Position numbers and translations under genes: made by a program
In this document: piece after piece, positions 36,219 through 45,701 of the stretch
How the letters are laid out: every line of letters begins with the position of its first letter
Numbering within the stretch: the first letter of the stretch is position 1
Source: UBA5070 sp035913415
GTDB taxonomy: Bacteria; Fibrobacterota; Fibrobacteria; UBA5070
Assembly: GCA_035913415.1 (NCBI GenBank)
Contig: JAMIIV010000044.1
Span: 1 to 64,000 of the forward strand
DNA: 64,000 nucleotides
Direction: 5' to 3'
Notes under the pieces: model-generated
Databases searched by the model: none
What the model saw: the letters and a program-made list of their open reading frames with translations, nothing else
What the model was told of the DNA's origin: nothing

Positions 36219-38003
36219 ATGCACACTCCCGTCCTTCCCGAGAACGCCCCCTTCACCACCGAGCAACGCGGCTGGCTCAACGGCTACCTGGCCGGAATCC
36301 TGTTCCGCGGGGATCTCGAAACCGCCCGCTCCACGGCATCCCCGGCGTCCCTATCCGTTCCGCAGAAGCCTCTGCGCATCCTGTGCGCGTCCCAATCCGG
36401 CAATGCCGAGGCGGCCGCCTGGGCGCTGGCCGAACGCCTCAAGGGGGCGGCGGCCGGAGAGGGAAGAATATGGGCCCCCGAAGTGACGGCCATGGACCAC
36501 CACGGAGAGGTCGACTGGAGCGAGGAGACCCACGCGGTGTTCGTGACCTCCACATGGGGCGACGGCGACTTCCCCGACAACGGCCGCTCATTCGGCGCCT
36601 GGTTGGGCACCCCTGCCTCAGCATGCCTGGCACACCTTCGGTTCGCCGTTCTCGGCCTGGGAGACCGCAACTACGCCCGTTTCTGCGCCGCGGCCCGTCG
36701 CGTCGACGAACACCTGTCCGCCACCGGCGCCACGCGGTTGCTCGAGGTCGAGTGCCTGGATGCGGACTGGGAATCGGGCGCCGCCACCTGGCGTGAACGG
36801 ATCGCCGAAATCGTCGGCGCCGGCGTCGCAACAGGCGGAGACACCACACCCACGGCCACCTCGGCGGGGTGGACGAAAACCAATCCGTTCCCCGCTCCCC
36901 TCCTGGAGAACCGGCACCTCAATGCACGCGACTCCGACAAGGACACCCGGCATGTGGTGCTGTCGCTGGCCGGATCCGGGCTCACCTACCGGGCCGGCGA
37001 CGCCCTGGGCGTGTGGCCGGTGAACCACTTCGAACTGGTGGACAGCCTGGTGCTGGCCTGCAACGCCACCGGCAGCGAGATCGTCCGCCTTCCGGACGGA
37101 CAGGAATTGACGTTCCGTGCCGCGCTGCTCACGCGTTTCGATCTGGCCAAGCCAGGCAAGGAACTCCTGGAGGGGCTGGCCGCCGCGGGACCTTCCCTGG
37201 GCGATCGTCGCCGGCTGCGGGAACTCCTGGAGGAGGACGGCACGGAGGCCCGTCAGGAACTTCTCAAGGGATCGGACGTGCTGGACATCCTGCGCGCGTT
37301 CCCGACCGCCCGCATCGAACCCCAGTCCCTGGTCGAGCGGCTGCGCAAGCTCGCCCCCCGCCTCTACTCGATCTCCAGCTCGCCGGTGGCGCACCCCGGC
37401 GAAGTCCACCTCACGGTGGGCGTCCACCAGATCCGCAAGGACGGTCGCCTCCGGCTGGGAGCCGCCAGTTCTTTCCTCGCCCAGCGTGTTCCGCTGGGAC
37501 TTCCCGTGCAGGTCTTCGTGCAGCCTTCGGGCCATTTCCATCCTCCCCAAGACCCTTCGCGCGACTTGGTGATGGTAGGCCCCGGCACCGGCATCGCCCC
37601 CTTCCGGGGATTCCTGCACGAACGCGCCGCCACGGGAGCGACGGGGCGCAATTGGCTCTTCTTCGGCGACCGGTCCGCGGAAACCGACTTCCTGTATCGC
37701 GAGGAGCTCCTGGACCTGCGAGGACGGGGAGTCCTGCACGAACTCGACACGGCCTTCAGCCGGGACCAGGAAGAGAAGGTGTACGTGCAGGACAGGATGA
37801 TCGAGCGCGCACGCGACCTCTGGGCATGGCTCGAGGGAGGTGCCGTGTTCGCCGTGTGCGGCGACGCCAAGCGAATGGCCAAGGACGTCGACGCGGCGCT
37901 GCACAAGGTGGTCGAGATCGGCGGGAACCGCACGCCCGAGCAGGCGAAGGAGTACGTCGAATCCATGCGCAGTGCACATCGCTACCTGCGGGACGTGTAC
38001 TGA
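36219..38003 (+). CDS. CysJ-like NADPH-flavoprotein reductase
   Basis: 594 residues. Begins with a short NirA-like segment (FTTEQRGWLNGYLAGIL), then flavodoxin (ILCASQSGNAEAAAWALAE, about residues 45-190, with VTSTWGDGDFPDNG), an FAD domain (RLYSISSSP and GAASSFLAQ) and an NADPH domain (GPGTGIAPFRGFL, FAVCGDAKRMAKDV) ending RYLRDVY. It passes NAD(P)H electrons through FAD and FMN to the siroheme enzyme next door. The N-terminal segment shared with NirA may mediate their contact. Overlaps the next gene by 1 bp. Confidence 0.92.
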   Translation: MHTPVLPENAPFTTEQRGWLNGYLAGILFRGDLETARSTASPASLSVPQKPLRILCASQSGNAEAAAWALAERLKGAAAGEGRIWAPEVTAMDHHGEVDWSEETHAVFVTSTWGDGDFPDNGRSFGAWLGTPASACLAHLRFAVLGLGDRNYARFCAAARRVDEHLSATGATRLLEVECLDADWESGAATWRERIAEIVGAGVATGGDTTPTATSAGWTKTNPFPAPLLENRHLNARDSDKDTRHVVLSLAGSGLTYRAGDALGVWPVNHFELVDSLVLACNATGSEIVRLPDGQELTFRAALLTRFDLAKPGKELLEGLAAAGPSLGDRRRLRELLEEDGTEARQELLKGSDVLDILRAFPTARIEPQSLVERLRKLAPRLYSISSSPVAHPGEVHLTVGVHQIRKDGRLRLGAASSFLAQRVPLGLPVQVFVQPSGHFHPPQDPSRDLVMVGPGTGIAPFRGFLHERAATGATGRNWLFFGDRSAETDFLYREELLDLRGRGVLHELDTAFSRDQEEKVYVQDRMIERARDLWAWLEGGAVFAVCGDAKRMAKDVDAALHKVVEIGGNRTPEQAKEYVESMRSAHRYLRDVY

Positions 38004-39604
38004 TGAGCGCCCCAACCCGCACCCGGGCGACGCTCCAGGCGATGGACCCGGGACTCGCGGACGAAATCCGTCGATCCCTGGACGACGTCGCCGATCTCAG
38101 CGCCGTCGATCGTTTCTCCCAATGGCACGAGACCTCCGAGATTTCCGCCCACGCCCCCCTGTACCGGGAGCTGATGCCGGCATCTCCTCCCGGACCCGGG
38201 GAGCAGTACGCCTTCGAGGTGGATCTCGACATCTGCAGCGGTTGCAAGGCCTGCGTCGCGGCCTGCCACAGCCAGAACGGCCTGGACGACGGCGAAAGCT
38301 GGCGCGTGGCGGGCAGCCTTCTGGGCATCGGGGAGGCGGCGCACCTGACCGTGACCTCCAGTTGCCACCACTGCACCGACCCCGGGTGCGCCTCGGGATG
38401 CCCCACCCTGGCCTACGAAAAGGATCCGACCACGGGAATCGTCCACCACCTGGACGACCAGTGCATGGGCTGCCAGTACTGCCTCTGGACCTGCCCCTAC
38501 GACGCCCCGAAGTGGAACGAACGACTGGGCATCGTCCGCAAGTGCGACATGTGCCGCGGCCGGCTCGCCGTCGGGGAGGCTCCGGCCTGCGTGCAGTCGT
38601 GCCCCCACCAGGCGATCCGCATCGTCAAGATCTCCGTGGCCGCCCTGGACGCAGACCCGCGTTCCGGTACGGTGCTTCCCGGAATTTCTCCCCCCGAGGC
38701 GACCCGTCCCTCGACGATCTACAAGGGCGAGCGGCCTGCGCAAGCACGCGCCGCCGACGCCGACGACCTGGTCGCCGAGCACGCGCACACACCCTTGGCG
38801 CTGCTGCTGGTGCTGACGCAGTGGGGCACGGGACTCTGGCTTTTGGCCACGCTCCGCAACCTGGCCTACTCCACATCCTCCGCCTGGGCGTATCCGCTGG
38901 CCACCTTCCTGGTCGTGGCGGGGTTGCTGGTCGGAGCGCTCCATCTCGGTCGGCCGGAGCGCGCCTGGAAGGCCTTCCTGGGTTGGAGGCGCAGTTGGTT
39001 CTCGCGGGAGGTCCTGGCTTTCGGCAACGCCGTTCCCCTCTGCCTGGCGGCCGCGATCCCCGCCGCCCTGTTGCCGGAATCCGTCATCCCTGGAGCGGTC
39101 ACGGCGCTCCTGCCCTGGGCGGCGCTGGGCCTGCTGTTGTCCGGCGTCGCCTGTTCCACCATGCTCTACATGGTCACGCCCCGTCCCGCATGGGCGCGCC
39201 CCGCCACGGCGTTCCGGTTCGGACTGACCCTCCTGGGGGGGGGCGCAGTGGTGCTCGGTGCGCTCGGGGGCGAAGGTCTGCGCCTCATCGGTGCCATCGC
39301 CATCGCAACGGGCCTGGCCAAGGTCTGGTTGGTGGTCAACGATCGCCGCCCCACCGCATCGGCCCCACAAGCCCTGCAGCAGCAGGCTCGCCTGCTGGCC
39401 GGACCTCTGCGCGCCCCGGTGCGACTGCAGCGCGACCTGTTCCTCGCGGCCCTTGGTGCCGCCATCCTGGGCACCGCTTTGGCGTGGCCATCCCTGTTCG
39501 TGGTCGCCGCTCTCCTGCGCCTGGGGTCCGACGCGGTGGAACGCACGCTATTCTTCCGCGCCTGCCCGGCGACGCGGATGCCCGGAGGTGCCGGTCATGC
39601 TTGA
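38003..39604 (+). CDS. DmsB-DmsC fusion (Fe-S electron transfer plus membrane anchor)
   Basis: 533 residues. The first 240 form a four-cluster ferredoxin subunit: CSGCKACVAACH, CHHCTDPGCASGCP, CMGCQYCLWTCP and CDMCRGRLAVGEAPACVQSCP. The rest is a DmsC-type anchor with about eight hydrophobic segments (PLALLLVLTQWGTGLWLL, FLVVAGLLVGALHLGRPERAWKAF in part). In DMSO reductases these are separate chains that take electrons from quinol. Here the fusion sits upstream of a Nas-type nitrate reductase and overlaps it by 8 bp, so it probably feeds it. A G9 run at 39235-39243 lies within the anchor. Confidence 0.88.
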   Translation: MSAPTRTRATLQAMDPGLADEIRRSLDDVADLSAVDRFSQWHETSEISAHAPLYRELMPASPPGPGEQYAFEVDLDICSGCKACVAACHSQNGLDDGESWRVAGSLLGIGEAAHLTVTSSCHHCTDPGCASGCPTLAYEKDPTTGIVHHLDDQCMGCQYCLWTCPYDAPKWNERLGIVRKCDMCRGRLAVGEAPACVQSCPHQAIRIVKISVAALDADPRSGTVLPGISPPEATRPSTIYKGERPAQARAADADDLVAEHAHTPLALLLVLTQWGTGLWLLATLRNLAYSTSSAWAYPLATFLVVAGLLVGALHLGRPERAWKAFLGWRRSWFSREVLAFGNAVPLCLAAAIPAALLPESVIPGAVTALLPWAALGLLLSGVACSTMLYMVTPRPAWARPATAFRFGLTLLGGGAVVLGALGGEGLRLIGAIAIATGLAKVWLVVNDRRPTASAPQALQQQARLLAGPLRAPVRLQRDLFLAALGAAILGTALAWPSLFVVAALLRLGSDAVERTLFFRACPATRMPGGAGHA

Positions 39605-41849
39605 AAATCTCCTTCGTTCCTTCGACGGGCCGTTCACCCGCTCCCTCCAACGCGTCCAGGCCGGATTCGGGCTGGGTCAGGTCCCGCGCCCGCTGGTTCC
39701 CTCCGCGACCGCGACGTCCGTCTGCGGGTATTGCTCGACGGGCTGCGGCCTGAATCTCCACCTCGCTGCCGACGGCGCGGTGAACCTCACCCCCGATCCG
39801 AGCTACCCGGTGAACCTGGGCATGGCCTGCCCGAAGGGTTGGGAAGCGCTGGCCGTCCTGGACGCGCCCGATCGCGGCACCGTGCCGCTGCTTCGCGACC
39901 GCGCCACCGGGGAGCGCCGCCCGATCCCGTGGGAGGATGCCCTCTCGCTCATGGCCTCCCGATTCCGGGACCTGCGCGAGACACGCGGCCCCGAATCCGC
40001 CGCATTCCTCAGCACCGGACAGATTCCGACAGAAGAGATGTTCTTCCTGGGATCGCTCTGGAAGTTCGGATTCGGATTCGTGGATGCGGACTCCAACACC
40101 CGCCAATGCATGGCCACGGCGCACGTGGCGTACAAGCAGTCCTTCGGCTTCGACGCCCCCCCGTTCACCTACGACGACTTCGAGGAATCGGACGTCCTGG
40201 TCTTCGTGGGCGCCAACCCATGCATCGCCCACCCCATCCTCTGGGAACGTGTCACGCGCAACCGTCGCGACCCCACCATCGTCGTCGTCGACCCCCGATG
40301 CACCGAGACGGCCCAGGCGGCGCACCTGCACGTCCCGCTGGCGCCGAAGTCGGACCTGGCGCTCTTCTACGGCGTGCTGCGCGAGGTGATCACCCGTGGC
40401 TGGGTCGATCGGGATTTCGTGGAATCGAGCACCTCGGGCTTTCCCGAACTCGAAGCCTTCGTGCAGGAGTTCGACCGGGAATCCAGCATCGCCGTGTCGG
40501 GTCTGTCCAGTGCGGAATTCGACGGTCTTGTCGATGCCTTCCGCCCCGGCAGGCGGGTCAGCGTCTGGTGGACGATGGGCGTGAACCAATCGCACGAGGC
40601 GGTACGGTTGGCACAGGCACTGATCAACCTTTGCCTGGTGACGGGCAACATCGGCAAACCAGGCACCGGCCCCAACTCCATCACGGGGCAGGCCAATGCG
40701 ATGGGCTCGCGCCTGTACTCGGTCACGACATCCCTTCCCGGAGGTCGCGACTTCTCCGATCCGGCACATCGCCGCGAGGTCGCGGAGATCATGGGCATCC
40801 CCCTGGACCGCATTCCCGAACGCGCCACGATCGCCTACGACCGGATCCTGGAACGCGCCGCCGCGGGGGGGCTGGGGGCCCTGTGGATCGTGGCGACGAA
40901 CCCCGAGCACACCTGGATCGGATCCGACACGTTCCGTCGCGCCCGCGAGCGCGTCGATTTCCTGGTGGTGCAGGACATGTACCACAGCACCGAGACCGCG
41001 ATGGAGGCGGACCTGTACCTTCCCGCCGCCGGCTGGGGAGAGAAGACGGGAACCCAGATCAACTCGGAGCGGCGCTTCGGACTCACGCGCCGCGTGCGGC
41101 GCCCTCCCGGCCAGGCCCTGCCTGATTTCGAGATCTTCCGGCTCCTGGGTCGGGCCGCGGGACTGCAGGATCTGTTCCCGCGCTTTTGCGATCCCGAGTC
41201 CGCGTTCCGCCTGATGCAGGATCTCTCCCGAGATCGCCCCCACGACTTCACGGGAATTGCCGGGTACGCACACCTCGACGCCGCGGGCGGCGTGCAGTGG
41301 CCCTATCCATGGTCGCGGGAGTCCGTGCCGGATTCCGTTTCTCCGCGCCCAGGAATCCCCCCGACGGCTCTCCCCCTGGTCCGCGGCGACGAAGGCCACC
41401 GACGCCTGTTCGCCGACGGCAGATTCTTCACCGCCGACGGCCGAGCCCGCCTGCTGTTCGATCCCCCACGTCCACCCGAAGAGCTCCCCGACGCGGAATT
41501 CGACCTCGTACTGCTCACCGGACGCGGATCCTCCAGCGAATGGCACACGGGCACCCGCACCTCGAAGTCGGGCATCCTGAAGGCCCTCGCTCCCCGACGC
41601 CTGGTGGTGCAGGTCCACCCCGACGATGCCCGTGCACGCGGCTTGGTGTCGGGTCGCGAGGCCATCGTCCGTTCTCGCCGAGGCGAATTGCGCGCGCAGG
41701 TCCTGGCCACCCCCAACGTGCGCCCTGGCTGCGTGTTCCTGCCCATGCACGACAGAAGAGTGAATCGTCTAACTTTCCCCTCTTTCGACCCCCACAGTCG
41801 CGAACCGTCGTACAAACACGCGGCCGTCCGCCTGGAGTTGTTGCCATGA
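39597..41849 (+). CDS. nasA: Nas/Nap-type molybdopterin nitrate reductase
   Basis: 750 residues. N-terminal [4Fe-4S] ligands C43, C46, C50 (VCGYCSTGC) and C78 (MACPKGWE); C171 in NTRQCMA is the expected molybdenum ligand, placing it with Nap/Nas rather than Nar. VNQSHEAVRLAQALINLCLVTG (in part) and GPNSITGQANAMG fit NasA/NarB. No Tat signal, hence cytoplasmic. Assimilatory enzymes usually draw electrons from ferredoxin or a flavoprotein; this one is coupled to a DmsBC fusion. Overlaps the NrtA-like gene (ATGA). Confidence 0.92.
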   Translation: MLENLLRSFDGPFTRSLQRVQAGFGLGQVPRPLVPSATATSVCGYCSTGCGLNLHLAADGAVNLTPDPSYPVNLGMACPKGWEALAVLDAPDRGTVPLLRDRATGERRPIPWEDALSLMASRFRDLRETRGPESAAFLSTGQIPTEEMFFLGSLWKFGFGFVDADSNTRQCMATAHVAYKQSFGFDAPPFTYDDFEESDVLVFVGANPCIAHPILWERVTRNRRDPTIVVVDPRCTETAQAAHLHVPLAPKSDLALFYGVLREVITRGWVDRDFVESSTSGFPELEAFVQEFDRESSIAVSGLSSAEFDGLVDAFRPGRRVSVWWTMGVNQSHEAVRLAQALINLCLVTGNIGKPGTGPNSITGQANAMGSRLYSVTTSLPGGRDFSDPAHRREVAEIMGIPLDRIPERATIAYDRILERAAAGGLGALWIVATNPEHTWIGSDTFRRARERVDFLVVQDMYHSTETAMEADLYLPAAGWGEKTGTQINSERRFGLTRRVRRPPGQALPDFEIFRLLGRAAGLQDLFPRFCDPESAFRLMQDLSRDRPHDFTGIAGYAHLDAAGGVQWPYPWSRESVPDSVSPRPGIPPTALPLVRGDEGHRRLFADGRFFTADGRARLLFDPPRPPEELPDAEFDLVLLTGRGSSSEWHTGTRTSKSGILKALAPRRLVVQVHPDDARARGLVSGREAIVRSRRGELRAQVLATPNVRPGCVFLPMHDRRVNRLTFPSFDPHSREPSYKHAAVRLELLP

Positions 41850-42844
41850 AGATCCAGCTCGGTTTCGTGCCCCTTGCCGACTGCGCCCCCCTGGTGGCCG
41901 CTCGGGAGCTGGGCCACTTCGCGCGCGAAGGCCTGGACGTGGATCTGCGCAAGATCCAATCCTGGCCCCAGCTCTTGTCGAGGTTGCAGGAAGGGCTGCT
42001 GGAAGGCGCACATCTGCTGTCCACGTTGCCCGTTCTGGTCGCGGCCGGCGCCCCCGGCCTGGAAGCCCCCCTTTGCACCGCCTGGACCCTGTCCTCCAGC
42101 GCCAACGCCATCACCTTGTCCAACCGCCTCTGGCGGGAAGGGGTAGCCACCGCCACGGACCTGTCCACCTGGCTCGATTCCCACCCCGGCGTGCGCCTGC
42201 ACCTGGGCATCGTGCTGCCCCGTTCCACCCAGGAGCTGGCACTGCGCGAATGGCTCGCCCAGGGGGGACTCGAGATCGGCGAACGCATCGAACTGGTCAC
42301 GTGCCCCCCGCAGGAAATGACCCGACGCCTGCGCGAAGACCTGCTGGACGGATTCTGTTCCGGCGAACCCTGGAACCAGCGGGCCGCCACCTCAAAACTC
42401 GGAGGCATCGTCGCTCTCGGCGACTCCCTGCTCCCGGGCGCTCCCGAAAAGGTGCTGGCCGTGCGCAGCGCGTGGCACCAGCACGAGCCCGAAGCCCACG
42501 CCGCGCTGCTGCGCGCCCTCGACTCCGCCTCGGTCTGGCTGGAAGACCCCGCCCACCTGGACGACGCCGCGCGCATGCTGGCCGACAAGTCCTACGTGAA
42601 CACGCAGGAACCTCTGCTGCGCTCGGCCTTGGAGCGGCGGCTCCAGGCCGGGTGGAAACGCACGTTGGAAAGCGACGGATTCCTGCGCTTCACGGGCATC
42701 AACGCCCCCACCGAGGCGGGATTCCGCTACCTACTGGAACGCCTGGTCTGGTGGGGGCATTTGCCCTCCACCGCCCTCGAGACGGACCTGAGTCGCGTCT
42801 GCCTGGAGCGCTTCCACGAACAGGCGTTCGCCCCCGTCGCCTGA
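41846..42844 (+). CDS. NrtA-like protein without signal peptide (NasS-like)
   Basis: 332 residues starting MKIQLGFVPLADCAPLVAAREL, the same fold and motifs as NrtA/CmpA binding proteins (compare FCSGEPWNQRAATSK here and YCVGEPWNQQAVAKG in the NrtA at 57636). It lacks any leader, so it stays in the cytoplasm. NasS proteins have this property: they bind nitrate or nitrite and hold the antiterminator NasT. No NasT/ANTAR gene is visible in the window. Last gene of the nirA operon, coupled to nasA. Confidence 0.85.
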   Translation: MKIQLGFVPLADCAPLVAARELGHFAREGLDVDLRKIQSWPQLLSRLQEGLLEGAHLLSTLPVLVAAGAPGLEAPLCTAWTLSSSANAITLSNRLWREGVATATDLSTWLDSHPGVRLHLGIVLPRSTQELALREWLAQGGLEIGERIELVTCPPQEMTRRLREDLLDGFCSGEPWNQRAATSKLGGIVALGDSLLPGAPEKVLAVRSAWHQHEPEAHAALLRALDSASVWLEDPAHLDDAARMLADKSYVNTQEPLLRSALERRLQAGWKRTLESDGFLRFTGINAPTEAGFRYLLERLVWWGHLPSTALETDLSRVCLERFHEQAFAPVA

Positions 42845-43027
42845 ACCATTCCTCGATCCGATCTGGAGATCGACTCGCGCAAGTGACCGGTGTGCCCCGT
42901 TCTCACCTCCTGGCACCGGATCTTGGCCGCACCTTTCGACCGAATTACCTTCGCGCCGAAGAATCGCCTCCACCACGGCCCCAACGTTCGGATGCGATCG
43001 TCCCCCAAGCAACTTCCTGGAGCCCCG

Positions 43028-43486
43028 ATGAATCACAGCGCAAGATCGACGACAATCCGCGCGACACTGCTTTCCGCCCTCGTTGTTCTCTCGGCCGCGC
43101 GACGGATCGAATCGTTCGGAAGTTTCGGGGATTACAGCTTCTACTACACCGCGATTCCCGTTGGCGGGACCTCCCTCGCAGCGGGATTCTCCAGCCTCGC
43201 CATCCATGGACCCAATCCGCTCGCGATCGCCTTGGCCCTGGCTGGCGCGGGAAGCATCACCGCGCACACATTGGTGGTGCACAAGGAACTGGTCAATCAA
43301 CTGAAGGTCGACCACGACATCTTCCTGGCTGGTGGAGAGTTGACTCCGTTCCTGCAGGGGATATATCGCGAAATTCGACTGCAGCAAAGCGCATTGGTCG
43401 TGGATGGCGTCATCGACGAGGAACGCATCTCCCAAGCGATCGAACGGCTGGTCCTCTTGGCCGACGAAGCAGACGGGGAACGGTGA
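43028..43486 (+). CDS. Small exported or membrane protein, unknown
   Basis: 152 residues; N-terminal hydrophobic stretch IRATLLSALVVLSA and a second one GPNPLAIALALAGAGSITAH. No family recognised. It overlaps the following DUF4105-type gene by 4 bp (GTGA), so the two form a unit inserted between nitrate operons. Confidence 0.65.
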   Translation: MNHSARSTTIRATLLSALVVLSAARRIESFGSFGDYSFYYTAIPVGGTSLAAGFSSLAIHGPNPLAIALALAGAGSITAHTLVVHKELVNQLKVDHDIFLAGGELTPFLQGIYREIRLQQSALVVDGVIDEERISQAIERLVLLADEADGER

Positions 43487-45522
43487 CCTCGACAGCGGAA
43501 GCCTCTCGCGCCCGGTCTTCCTCGCAGCCTCCATTCGCACCACCGGATCATCCACGGCGCGCCATTTTCCAAACAGCACGTTCCGCGCTTCTCTTCGCCC
43601 TTCTCGCGATCTCCACGGGCATTCCGACATTCGTGCAGGCCGACTCTCCGGCCACCGATCCCCCTCTCGAAATCTTGCTGGCCGATGCCTGGGCGCGATT
43701 GCCCCCACGGGTTCGCGAAACGCTTGTCGACTCCGCGACAAGGCGACCCTTGGTCGCGATCACCCTGGACCGCGAGGCCAGACCGATCCCGGAGCCGGAG
43801 CATTATTGCCAGGCAGCCAGTCATTCCAGAGGAGTCCAGCTGGCACGATTCGAACCATCGTTGTTCAGTCGCGGAGGCCGGATCGTCGTGAACGCCAGTC
43901 TCGCGAGCCGGTACTCCGCCGAAGCCCTCCACGACGAACCCATCCGGTGCCGGCATGGCACCCTGCATCGCGAAGCGGTGGCCGCCGTACTGCATGAGCT
44001 GGCCCACGCCTACGAACGGGAAGCGCAGCGACGAGGAACACCCACGGACATCCCGCGCCCCTCTTCGGACGAACAGTACCAGCGGATCGCGGAATTTTCC
44101 CCCGGTTGGCTCTACCCGACAAGCAAGAACACCCACCCATCGCGATCCCCCGACCTTTACGAGCTGCGTTCCGTCCGCGAATCTTTCGCCGTGAATTTCG
44201 AGTATTTCCTCCTGGACAGCGCCTTCGCCTGTCGGAGGCCATCGCAGTTCTCGTACTTCTCAAGGGCATTCGACTTCGACCCGTTCCCGGAACGCCGGTG
44301 CCAAGTCAACACCGAGGTCCAGGTGATCACACGGGACGGCCCGCAGTGGAGAAGTCTGGACCCGTCCCGGCTCTACCGGGTGGACTACCTGCTCGCCACC
44401 AAGGGAACAACCTTCGCGAGCAGATGGGGACATTCGATGCTTCGATTGGTCTTGTGCGCACCGGCACGTTCCGACGGAGCCTCTGGTATGACCATCCCCG
44501 CGACTCCGGTGGGCCCAGCTTGCGAGGAGGACGGAGACCACCATCTTGTGGTCAGCTACCGTGCGGATCTCCGCGGCATCGAGCCTGGGCTGTCCAGTCT
44601 CTTGCTGGAGCGTTATCCGTCACGCCTCTTCCTGGTGACCTTCGACGAGATCTTCCGCGAGTACCTCCATGGCCAGCTCCGCGACCTCGCGGCATACCCC
44701 ATCGACCTGGACGCGGAGCAGAAGACGAGCCTGATCCACAGGATTCTGGAATCCCATTGGGGCTACGAAGGCGACTACCACTTCGTGGGTGGCAACTGCG
44801 CGACCGAGACCAGAGACCTGCTCGCTTCGGTCAGGCAACCGCTCAGACCACCCGTTCTACAGGCATTGTCTCCTATCGGAGTGCGGGAGAACTGGACTGC
44901 CGAAGGATGGATCGATACGCTTCCTAGCAGGACATACAGTTCCTTGCTCCCCGTTCTTGGGCGCATCTGGAACGACCGGATTATCCTCGACGGGGTAGCC
45001 GTGACCAAAGGCACCAGAGCGCAGGCCAAGTTGCTGGCGTACATGCGAAACTCCGAAGCTACGGAGCGCTGGAAGACATTCCAGAATAAACTACCCAAGG
45101 CACCTGACAAGCCCACCGCCGTCCGGGACTTCATCGTGATGGAAGCGCAGATTCTGCGCATGCTCGAACAGAAACTGACAGACGAGCTATTCACGCTGGC
45201 GAAGAGGAAGACTCCGGTTCTCTTGGAAGACCTATCCTCGCGGATGCGGGCAAGGTTCGAAACCGCACACCCAGGCGCCTACGGAATTCCTCTTCGTGGC
45301 GAGATTCCCGGAGATTCCGTAGGCCAGGATTTCCGCGAACATCTCGGCAAATCCATGGCCGCCATGCGGAAAGCGTTGGAAAAGGACTTGGCAGGCCGGA
45401 TTTCCCAGGTCGAAGGCGCGAGGAACAATCTGCACGGCGCGTTTGCGCTCCAGGGATCGATCGGAGATGCTCGGGAAGGCTCCGGCGAATTCGCACAATC
45501 CCTGGTCGGTGGATCGGAATGA
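43483..45522 (+). CDS. DUF4105-type exported protein with HExxH motif
   Basis: 679 residues from a GTG. A signal-like segment FALLAISTGIPTFVQA is followed by a mature part with HELAHAYERE (about residue 170), a potential zinc-peptidase motif, and the DUF4105 signatures FASRWGHSMLRLVLC and FVGGNCATETRDLL. The C-terminal 180 residues are charged and helical. Members are predicted envelope proteins with no firm function; the HELAH motif suggests peptidase activity. Coupled to the upstream 152-residue protein. Confidence 0.8.
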   Translation: MTSTAEASRARSSSQPPFAPPDHPRRAIFQTARSALLFALLAISTGIPTFVQADSPATDPPLEILLADAWARLPPRVRETLVDSATRRPLVAITLDREARPIPEPEHYCQAASHSRGVQLARFEPSLFSRGGRIVVNASLASRYSAEALHDEPIRCRHGTLHREAVAAVLHELAHAYEREAQRRGTPTDIPRPSSDEQYQRIAEFSPGWLYPTSKNTHPSRSPDLYELRSVRESFAVNFEYFLLDSAFACRRPSQFSYFSRAFDFDPFPERRCQVNTEVQVITRDGPQWRSLDPSRLYRVDYLLATKGTTFASRWGHSMLRLVLCAPARSDGASGMTIPATPVGPACEEDGDHHLVVSYRADLRGIEPGLSSLLLERYPSRLFLVTFDEIFREYLHGQLRDLAAYPIDLDAEQKTSLIHRILESHWGYEGDYHFVGGNCATETRDLLASVRQPLRPPVLQALSPIGVRENWTAEGWIDTLPSRTYSSLLPVLGRIWNDRIILDGVAVTKGTRAQAKLLAYMRNSEATERWKTFQNKLPKAPDKPTAVRDFIVMEAQILRMLEQKLTDELFTLAKRKTPVLLEDLSSRMRARFETAHPGAYGIPLRGEIPGDSVGQDFREHLGKSMAAMRKALEKDLAGRISQVEGARNNLHGAFALQGSIGDAREGSGEFAQSLVGGSE

Positions 45523-45541
45523 ACCGCTCGGATTCGGATTC

Positions 45542-45592
45542 CGCGTCCGCCTGGAGGAGTTCCACGAGCGGGCCTTCGCGGCCGCGGGATGA
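45542..45592 (+). pseudogene. Remnant of an NrtA-like 3' end
   Basis: Seventeen codons ending in TGA read RVRLEEFHERAFAAAG, matching the C-terminus RVCLERFHEQAFAPVA of the NrtA-like protein (stop at 42844). By eye about three quarters of bases agree, including GAACC after the stop. It appears to be a leftover of a duplicated gene end lying past the DUF4105 gene. Confidence 0.6.
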
Positions 45593-45701
45593 ACCGTCCG
45601 GTATAGCGGCCCCGGAACGCCCCCATTGCAGAGATCGCGGCTCGGAGTCCTGCCCCCGAAGGCGGCAACGCAGGAAACCGAGAGGAACCTAGATTCCCGC
45701 C

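Noticed and set aside
39235..39243. G9 run inside the DmsC-type anchor as a phase-variation switch
   Set aside because: It encodes a Gly-Gly-Gly turn in frame and is deep in the gene; without variation data it is weaker than the C11 tract at 57229.
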